NCBI GenBank assembly: GCA_003694325.1
Contig: RFKJ01000434.1
Coordinates: forward strand, 1-5,216
Length of the DNA stretch: 5,216 nucleotides
Source of the DNA: Deltaproteobacteria bacterium
Lineage (GTDB): Bacteria; Myxococcota_A; UBA796; UBA2385
Reading direction: 5' to 3'
The notes below the pieces were generated by a model that searched no databases, was not told the origin of the DNA, and saw only the letters and a program-made list of their open reading frames with translations. Both the position numbers and the translations under genes were made by a program. This document shows positions 1 to 4,414 of this stretch, piece after piece. Position 1 is the stretch's first letter; each line of letters starts with the position of its first letter.

Positions 1-2
1 GG

Positions 3-722
3 TCAGGGGGTGGCGGCGAGCCGGTGCCAGCCGTCGGCGATGGGGCCCCCGGCGGCACCGCTCCACCAGGCGTCGGGGGTGCCGAGGTGCATGGCTTGGG
101 GCAGTCCCTCGACCCGCCAGGCCGGCAGGGAGCCGACGAAGGTGTCGGTGTCGTGGAGGGCGGTGACCGCGGCCGTGCCCTCGAAGCTCTCCTCGCCGGG
201 CTCGAGCCCCGGGGCCGGGGAGCCGGTCACCGTGCGGACGGCGCTCCAGGTCCAGGAGTCACCGACCGCCAGCGTCCGGGGGAGCAGGTCCAGGGCGGGG
301 TCCCAGGTCGTGGTCCAGGTGTAGTCGACGGGGTCGCCGCTCCAGTCGTCGTGGCTCTCCTGTCGCTCGTCGGCGACGAGGTGGATGCCGTCGTCGTCGC
401 AGCGCAGCCACAGGGTCCGCGTGCCGGTGATCGTCAGCCCCTCTCCGCCCCACGTGCCCGCCTCGTCGATCCGGTAGAGCTTCTCACCGTCATGGTCCTG
501 CAGGCCCTGGTGGGTCTGCGAGTATGAGCAGAAGCAATCGATGCAGTCGTCGATCACGCTCCACTGCCAGGTCTGGCCGATGCCCCGGTCGATGGCCCAG
601 GCTTCGCTGCAGGCCGAGTCCACGCCGGGATCGTCGACGGTCCCCCCGCCGCCGCTGTCGGCCGAGCGGGCATTGGTGTGGTCGATGCTTTGGCAATTGA
701 CGGCAACGAGCAGCAACCACAT
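3..722 (-). CDS. Predicted lipoprotein, Trp-rich, 239 residues, function unknown
   Basis: The reading frame starts at ATG 722-720 and ends at TGA (bases 5-3), so the gene is complete. The first ten residues, MWLLLVAVNC, form a very short hydrophobic leader ending in Cys10. This looks like a lipoprotein signal, but Asn at position -1 is not the usual Gly, Ala or Ser, and there is no basic residue ahead of the hydrophobic stretch. Residues 19-36 are a Ser/Asp/Gly linker. The body is rich in Trp and has a cysteine cluster (Cys60, Cys63, Cys65) plus Cys38 and Cys108. Residues 151-160 (LAVGDSWTWS) followed by AWRVEG near 201 and a Trp-Trp/Gly-Gly segment near 219 resemble the 'GxxWxY ... F.a..V.G ... 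G.G.I' layout of many bacterial lipoproteins of unknown function; this is pattern resemblance only. It is transcribed away from the plus-strand genes, so any link to them is only by divergent layout. The frame stays open far upstream of 722 antisense to other genes; the hydrophobic leader, Shine-Dalgarno site and -10 element all support the start at 722. Confidence 0.8.
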   Translation of the reverse strand: MWLLLVAVNCQSIDHTNARSADSGGGGTVDDPGVDSACSEAWAIDRGIGQTWQWSVIDDCIDCFCSYSQTHQGLQDHDGEKLYRIDEAGTWGGEGLTITGTRTLWLRCDDDGIHLVADERQESHDDWSGDPVDYTWTTTWDPALDLLPRTLAVGDSWTWSAVRTVTGSPAPGLEPGEESFEGTAAVTALHDTDTFVGSLPAWRVEGLPQAMHLGTPDAWWSGAAGGPIADGWHRLAATP

Positions 723-726
723 GGCG

Positions 727-731
727 CCTCC
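727..731 (-). promoter_or_regulatory. Ribosome binding site fixing the lipoprotein start
   Basis: On the minus strand GGAGG lies four bases ahead of the ATG at 722-720. It supports this start over any upstream in-frame start in the long antisense-open frame. Confidence 0.7.
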
Positions 732-746
732 GAGAAGATCTGCCAC

Positions 747-752
747 AGTATA
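747..752 (-). promoter_or_regulatory. Probable -10 element of the minus-strand lipoprotein gene
   Basis: The minus strand reads TATACT at 752-747, a five-of-six match to the sigma-70 consensus TATAAT, in an otherwise GC-rich region. Transcription would start near 740, giving a leader of roughly 18 bases that contains the GGAGG site. The -35 is poor: with a 17-base spacer it reads GTGCAG (775-770), three of six matches. The promoter may need an activator, or may use a sigma factor less dependent on -35. Confidence 0.5.
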
Positions 753-902
753 CCGTCTACCGTGGCGGGCTGCACTCGCGGCGGTGAAGACGCATTGGCC
801 GATGCCCTCGCGGTGGCGGCCGGCGGGCGAGCGTCGGCCGCGCACGGAGGTCGAGCCCGTTGCGCAGGGCTTGCCGGTGCCGCCCGGGGAGGACCAGGCT
901 CC

Positions 903-955
903 ACAAAGAAAGTTGAGAAAAGTGCTTGACACAGCGGGGTGGGGGGGGGTAGCCA
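903..955 (+). promoter_or_regulatory. Probable strong promoter with A-rich upstream element and G9 spacer
   Basis: A perfect TTGACA -35 lies at 926-931, preceded by TGC. An A-rich stretch at 903-921 stands out against the GC-rich surroundings and sits where an UP element would be. The best-placed -10 is TAGCCA at 950-955 with an 18-base spacer; it is a weak match (first two bases only). The spacer holds GGGG, T and then a run of nine G (941-949). With this -10, transcription would start near 962, leaving a leader of about 58 bases before the small gene. The -35 is convincing; the -10 assignment is uncertain. Confidence 0.55.
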
Positions 956-989
956 GAATTCGTCCGCACATGGCTGGCGGAACATCGGT

Positions 990-1006
990 TCGACGCGGGA
1001 CGTCGA
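990..1006 (+). promoter_or_regulatory. Small hairpin in the leader of the 42-residue gene
   Basis: A perfect 6-base inverted repeat, TCGACG and CGTCGA, flanks the loop CGGGA. It ends three bases before the GGGAGGG ribosome binding site at 1010-1016. In RNA it could form a short stem just upstream of that site. No T run follows, so it is not a terminator. A regulatory role is possible but not shown; short GC-rich repeats can arise by chance. Confidence 0.3.
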
Positions 1007-1009
1007 CAT

Positions 1010-1016
1010 GGGAGGG
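1010..1016 (+). promoter_or_regulatory. Ribosome binding site of the 42-residue gene
   Basis: GGGAGGG, with its GGAGG core at 1011-1015, stands four bases ahead of the ATG at 1020. It decides between starts: in-frame ATGs at 939 and 1008 would place this site downstream of or overlapping the start, so 1020 is the likely one. Confidence 0.65.
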
Positions 1017-1019
1017 CGT

Positions 1020-1148
1020 ATGCCCAAGTACAAGGGTCAGATCTTCAAGAGCAAGCGACGGGTCAGCCAGAGCGATGGGACGGTGAAGGTCCACAAGATG
1101 GACGAGGTGGGGCTGGACTTCGAACTCTGGGCGGCCGTGCTGCCATGA
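1020..1148 (+). CDS. Small basic protein, 42 residues, unrecognised
   Basis: The protein begins MPKYKGQIFKSKRR. The first 26 residues carry eight Lys or Arg (Lys3, 5, 10, 12, 23, 26; Arg13, 14), while residues 28-35 are acidic (Asp28, Glu29, Asp33, Glu35); it ends in a hydrophobic patch around Trp37 (LWAAVLP). There is no signal peptide or membrane segment, so it should be cytoplasmic. The basic half would suit binding to RNA, DNA or ribosomes, but I recognise no family. Support for a real gene is the good ribosome binding site, an upstream promoter with a perfect -35, and a composition unlike a GC-driven chance frame. It ends 90 bases before the next gene, with no visible terminator between, so it may share its transcript with the downstream operon. 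Confidence 0.6.
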   Translation: MPKYKGQIFKSKRRVSQSDGTVKVHKMDEVGLDFELWAAVLP

Positions 1149-1222
1149 TCTCCGCGCGTCCCGGTCGCGTCGCGTGGTGCGTGGCGGCATCGCGCGGCGG
1201 TTCCGGGGTCCTCGACCTGCGC

Positions 1223-1234
1223 TACACTGGGAGG
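1223..1234 (+). promoter_or_regulatory. Possible -10 element and ribosome binding site of the hydrolase-like gene
   Basis: TACACT at 1223-1228 matches the -10 consensus at four of six positions; no good -35 is seen at the right distance. Transcription from it would begin at about 1235, almost exactly at the first ATG (1236). GGAGG at 1230-1234 is only one base from that ATG but four bases from the second ATG at 1239. The other two well-marked starts in the window (722 and 1020) also use four bases, so a transcript from upstream should start translation at 1239. Confidence 0.4.
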
Positions 1235-1238
1235 GATG

Positions 1239-3647
1239 ATGCTGCGGGCTCACACGATCGCCGAGCTGCCGCCGGCTTGCCGGGTGCGGCTGACGCCGCG
1301 CCGCTTTTCGCTGTCGGCACGCCGGCGAGCCATGCGAACCCTGTCCGACCTTGCCGGCGCGGTGTCCGGCCGCCTGTTCAACGGCGACGACACCCGCGCG
1401 GTGGTGTTCACGTCGTGTGAAGACCGGGCGCTGGCCGTGCTGGCGACGGCGGGGGGCGGGACGTGGTCGCAGGCTGTGTCGCCGCAGTCGGCTGCGTGGA
1501 CGCCAGAAGCACCGACACCTGCGACGCTGGTCCCGGTGGAACCGGGTTCCTTCGAACCGAAGGACCCGGGCACCCCCGCGGGGCTGTCGTCGACCCGGGG
1601 CTTCGACCTGGCGGTCAGCACGGCCAAGCTGTTTCACTCTGAAGACCGTGCAGAGACGTCGTTCGGTGACGCGCGCCACATCGCACGGGACCTGCAGCAG
1701 CTCGGTTGTACGGTCGCCTGGCACCCCGGGCGGATGCAGATCCTGCTCAACGCCATGTTCCCCGGGCCCGACGACGGCGGTGCGGGGATCCCGCTGGACC
1801 TGGATGCGGTCGCCACGCAGGTGCAGAGCAGCGCGCCGTTGGCTTGGCTGCGCAGCTTCATCACCGACGTGCTCATCGCTGAGGGCATTGACCTCGAGCT
1901 GCTCATCACCTTCCTGACCTTGGGCGGAGGCGAAGACTCGGCTGGCCCAGCGGACGAGACAGGCCAGCACGCACAGCCGTTGCCCGCGGTGTGGAGCGAC
2001 GACCACGTCGGCCAGACCGTCGTCGCCGACGACGGCGTGACCTATGCCTTCAACTCGGACGGTGACCTCAACACAGCCTGGGACGTCGCCACCATCGATC
2101 CCTCGCGCAACTACAAGCTGCACTACTACCGGGTGATGGCCCGCGCGGTCGGCGCTTGGCTGGAGTCGCTGCGCGTGGAGCTGCTGGGCAGCCACGGCGT
2201 GGACATCTCGCGGTACTTTGCGGGGATAGAACTCGGCAACGAGCTGACGGACCGCCACTGCCGGACCCCGGAAGCGACCGGTGATGACTACGAGGGGGAC
2301 GCGGAGTCCTGGGCGGACTTCTACTACTGGTGTGCGTCCGCCATCTGGGAGCAGGCCGAGTGGGTGCCCCTGTGGCTGCCGGCCGTGGCGTCGTACACCC
2401 TGGAAGAGAAGGCGCCGCCTCGGCCGACCATGACCTGGCCGGGGCGCTTCAGCTTCATCGGGCGCGTCGTCAAGCGGGTGGGTGACGCTGTCGCAGCGAA
2501 CCCCTTTGGCTACAACGATCCGCCGACGGTGCAGGACCTGATCGCGGGGCTCGACAACCACTACTACCACCACAAGGCCGACTACCAGCCGCTGTCGTGG
2601 ATCATCGCTGACCTGCTGTCGCTCCGCCGGATGCTGGACGATGAGAAGCGCGGCGCCCCGGGCGCGCTGCTGTCCGTGCAGGAGGGGGGCGTGAACGTCG
2701 TGTGCGAGACCGGGGACGCCGGGCGCACGCCGGATGGTGCCGAATACGACTGGGGCTGCGAATCCGGTGGGGTCCGCACCGATGGGATCCCCAGCTACCC
2801 GGAGTTCGACGCCCCAGAGCTGGAGCGTGGCCTGTTGCCGACGAACCGCCCGGACCGGGTGTCCTGTGTGCGCCTGGGTGACCGCTTCGTCACGGCGACG
2901 CAACCGACGGGGGCCAACGACTACCAGGCCATCGCCCTGTGGTGCCGCCTGGCAGCCGCTCGGTGTGCCGGGGCGGACATCGTGGGCTGGCACACGCCCA
3001 TGTCGATGCCGTCCGGCACCTTCGCGGGCATGGGGCTGCGACGGGACCAGCACGCCACCGACAACGACCCCAGCGTTGCCTACCAGCGGCCCGCCTATGA
3101 CGCCTACCAGCCCTTCGGGACGCTGCTGGGGTCCTATCGAAGCTGCCGGAGACTCGATGTGCCGGGGGCCGAGTTTCCGGGGGTCGATGATGCCACCGTC
3201 GCTGATGTTCATAAAGTCTGGCAGCCACCAGAGGCGTGGTACACGGCCCCGCACGATGTCTGGGTGATCGAATTTTCCGATCCCGTAGGCGGGGCCCCGG
3301 CCTTTGCCTACCTGCTGTTCATGGACCCGGACCACACCAGCGCGGGGATCTGCTGCGAGCTGACCCTGACCGGCACCTCCCTCTCGTCCCGGTCGTCGTC
3401 GGCGTCGCTGTCGGTGACCGAGTACTTCCTGCAGCCGACGGACATGGTGACCGGGGCGGCCGATGCCGGGGGGTACCCACTGACCCTGTGGTTCCACGCC
3501 GCATCGGCCCTGCTGCCGCCTTCTCCGTCGTCGCCGGTGGGTTGGGCGACGGCGTGGACGCTCACCCTCGGTCAAAGCCAGTACCCACGCCTGCTCACCT
3601 GTCCCCGGCCGCTGTCCATCGCCAGCGTGGCCGCGGAGCCACGATGA
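1239..3647 (+). CDS. Putative glycoside hydrolase, clan GH-A-like TIM barrel plus C-terminal beta domain
   Basis: The product is 802 residues from ATG 1239 (803 from the adjacent ATG 1236). Residues 1-120 form a poorly defined N-terminal part with a Pro-rich linker near 98-113. From about 120 to 600 helices and strands alternate as in a TIM barrel. Near residue 330 FAGIELGNELTD contains the Asn334-Glu335 pair expected of the acid/base Glu at the end of strand 4 in clan GH-A; retaining enzymes such as heparanase (GH79) use a similar ELGNE motif. NHYYHH (His441 onward) fits strand 6, LLSVQEGG (Glu482) fits the nucleophile strand 7, with Glu490 as the alternative, and IVGWH (Trp584) fits strand 8. 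The 147 residues between the two Glu are plausible for this fold. Residues 650-802 look beta-rich (VWVIEFSD, FAYLLFMD), like the sandwich that often follows such barrels. The substrate is unknown. No signal peptide or lipobox is seen at either start. The stop overlaps the next start by ATGA. The family assignment is by motif order only. Confidence 0.72.
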   Translation: MLRAHTIAELPPACRVRLTPRRFSLSARRRAMRTLSDLAGAVSGRLFNGDDTRAVVFTSCEDRALAVLATAGGGTWSQAVSPQSAAWTPEAPTPATLVPVEPGSFEPKDPGTPAGLSSTRGFDLAVSTAKLFHSEDRAETSFGDARHIARDLQQLGCTVAWHPGRMQILLNAMFPGPDDGGAGIPLDLDAVATQVQSSAPLAWLRSFITDVLIAEGIDLELLITFLTLGGGEDSAGPADETGQHAQPLPAVWSDDHVGQTVVADDGVTYAFNSDGDLNTAWDVATIDPSRNYKLHYYRVMARAVGAWLESLRVELLGSHGVDISRYFAGIELGNELTDRHCRTPEATGDDYEGDAESWADFYYWCASAIWEQAEWVPLWLPAVASYTLEEKAPPRPTMTWPGRFSFIGRVVKRVGDAVAANPFGYNDPPTVQDLIAGLDNHYYHHKADYQPLSWIIADLLSLRRMLDDEKRGAPGALLSVQEGGVNVVCETGDAGRTPDGAEYDWGCESGGVRTDGIPSYPEFDAPELERGLLPTNRPDRVSCVRLGDRFVTATQPTGANDYQAIALWCRLAAARCAGADIVGWHTPMSMPSGTFAGMGLRRDQHATDNDPSVAYQRPAYDAYQPFGTLLGSYRSCRRLDVPGAEFPGVDDATVADVHKVWQPPEAWYTAPHDVWVIEFSDPVGGAPAFAYLLFMDPDHTSAGICCELTLTGTSLSSRSSSASLSVTEYFLQPTDMVTGAADAGGYPLTLWFHAASALLPPSPSSPVGWATAWTLTLGQSQYPRLLTCPRPLSIASVAAEPR
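1532..1569 (+). repeat. Nested inverted repeats inside the hydrolase-like gene
   Basis: Two alternative structures share these bases. One is a perfect 6-base stem with a 3-base loop at 1532-1546 (CCCGGT, GGA, ACCGGG). The other is a longer hairpin at 1542-1569: five pairs (CCGGG with CCCGG), one bulged T at 1547, then seven pairs (TCCTTCG with CGAAGGA) around the loop AAC. That makes 12 pairs in 28 bases. They cannot form together because they share 1542-1546. The stretch encodes part of a Pro/Gly/Glu linker ahead of the catalytic barrel, so it could be an inserted palindromic element tolerated at a loop, or a folding or translation-pausing site in the mRNA. Confidence 0.5.
3635..3638 (+). 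promoter_or_regulatory. Ribosome binding site of the first tandem lipoprotein
   Basis: GGAG lies five bases before the ATG at 3644, inside the end of the hydrolase-like gene. With the ATGA overlap at 3644-3647 it suggests translational coupling. Confidence 0.5.
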
Positions 3648-4414
3648 TCCCCGCCCTGCTGTGGGGCAGCCTGCTGCTGGCTGGCTGTGACCTGGTGTCC
3701 CGGGTGCTCCCCAGCGGGCGGGAAGCCGCGCCTGCCCGCGCAGCCGATCGGACGGCTGGGCGCTACCACCCCGCCCGTCCGCCCGACACCGGGTGGTGGG
3801 CGCCGCTGCCCACCTATGACTGTCCACCATTGGGCGATGATGCCGTGGTGCTGAATGCGTCAGAGGGGTATGTTGGTGCCGATTGGTACGACGGGAACAG
3901 CATGGCCTGGCATGACGAACTCGATCTGTGGATCGAGATCGGCAACTACACAATCGACGCCGAGGGGGAGGCCCCCCCCGACGGTGTGGACCACTATGGG
4001 GAATTCAACACGCTGTCCTTCGTCGACCTGTTCGCGGGGGGGCCTGCCGACGTGCTGGGGTCCACCCTCGACGAGCGGTCGTCCCTGGCCTTGGGCGGGG
4101 TCTGGATGGACGCCGATGTCCACTTCCTCACAGAGGACGGTCAGGACGTGTGGTACTACGGCACCAATCCACAGACGTTCAAGACCAGCGACTTCGTGGA
4201 CGTGTGCATCAGCTCGATCACGCCGGACTGGATCCGCGGCGCGCTGTACCTGGCGCCCTTGGACCCGAACGAAGGCCCCCCGGTGCAGCTCAACTTCGAC
4301 GTCAAGAACTGGAACAGCCCCTACTGGAAGAAGTACGATGATGGCAGCGGAGGACTGCATCATTACGAGCTGTTGGTGCCACAGTACCTCATCTGGTCGG
4401 GGATCTGGCCATGA
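3644..4414 (+). CDS. Predicted lipoprotein, 256 residues, first of a tandem pair
   Basis: The leader MIPALLWGSLLLAGC ends in a canonical lipobox (Leu12-Ala13-Gly14-Cys15), so the mature protein should be lipid-anchored by Cys15. Asp16 is at the +2 position, which in E. coli keeps lipoproteins in the inner membrane; whether that rule applies here is unknown. Residues 17-55 are an Arg/Ala/Pro-rich linker. The domain begins near Cys60 and is rich in Asp, Trp and Tyr, without recognisable catalytic motifs. The motif series VWYY (169-172), VCIS (Cys188), ITP (Thr193-Pro194) and, near the C-terminus, PQYLI is shared in order with the following gene. Other starts in this frame lie upstream inside the preceding gene and lack the lipoprotein leader. 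Overlaps of four bases at both ends place it firmly in the operon. A role as envelope-anchored binding partner of the hydrolase-like protein is inferred from position only. Confidence 0.8.
   Translation: MIPALLWGSLLLAGCDLVSRVLPSGREAAPARAADRTAGRYHPARPPDTGWWAPLPTYDCPPLGDDAVVLNASEGYVGADWYDGNSMAWHDELDLWIEIGNYTIDAEGEAPPDGVDHYGEFNTLSFVDLFAGGPADVLGSTLDERSSLALGGVWMDADVHFLTEDGQDVWYYGTNPQTFKTSDFVDVCISSITPDWIRGALYLAPLDPNEGPPVQLNFDVKNWNSPYWKKYDDGSGGLHHYELLVPQYLIWSGIWP
4399..4403 (+). promoter_or_regulatory. Ribosome binding site of the second tandem lipoprotein
   Basis: GGGGA stands seven bases before the ATG at 4411, within the last codons of the preceding gene. The neighbouring ATG at 4414 would have a ten-base spacing, so 4411 is preferred. 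Confidence 0.45.

Larger units (their letters stand above)
723..1019. other. Divergent intergenic region between minus-strand lipoprotein and small plus-strand gene
   Basis: These 297 bases hold the two outward-facing promoters and the leader of the small gene. I see no convincing gene in the middle part (about 776-900). An inverted repeat at 852-873 (arms CGAGCCC and GGGCTTG around an 8-base loop, with one G-T pair) could form a small hairpin, but no T run follows on either strand, so it is not a terminator. Open frames crossing the region lack a ribosome binding site and are most simply explained by high GC content. Confidence 0.6.

Noticed and set aside
198..209. Perfect 12-base palindrome GGGCTCGAGCCC in the minus-strand lipoprotein gene
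   Set aside because: It lies inside coding sequence, has no partner or repeat copy in the window, and short GC palindromes are expected at this base composition.
936..949. G-quadruplex in the promoter spacer
   Set aside because: Fourteen bases cannot supply four separated runs of three G with loops; only a weak two-layer form is possible.
1152..1197. Inverted repeat CCGCGCG/CGCGCGG as a terminator after the small gene
   Set aside because: The arms are 32 bases apart, consist only of C and G in a very GC-rich region, and no T run follows.
1145..1420. 91-residue plus frame starting in an ATGA overlap with the small gene's stop
   Set aside because: The overlap looks like the operon junctions, but there is no ribosome binding site, the product is Arg/Ala/Gly-rich without structure, and it overlaps the start of the hydrolase-like gene by over 180 bases.
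1020..3647. Small gene and hydrolase-like gene as one protein joined by UGA readthrough
   Set aside because: They share a frame and only one stop (TGA 1146-1148) separates them, but this occurs one time in three by chance. A separate ribosome binding site precedes the second gene, and the 29 codons between encode an Arg/Ala-rich stretch without sign of selection.
3..3953. A 1316-residue open frame on the minus strand
   Set aside because: Only 3-722 shows real protein features. The rest is antisense to well-supported plus-strand genes, is Arg/Pro/His-rich as expected of a GC-rich shadow frame, and has no start signals.
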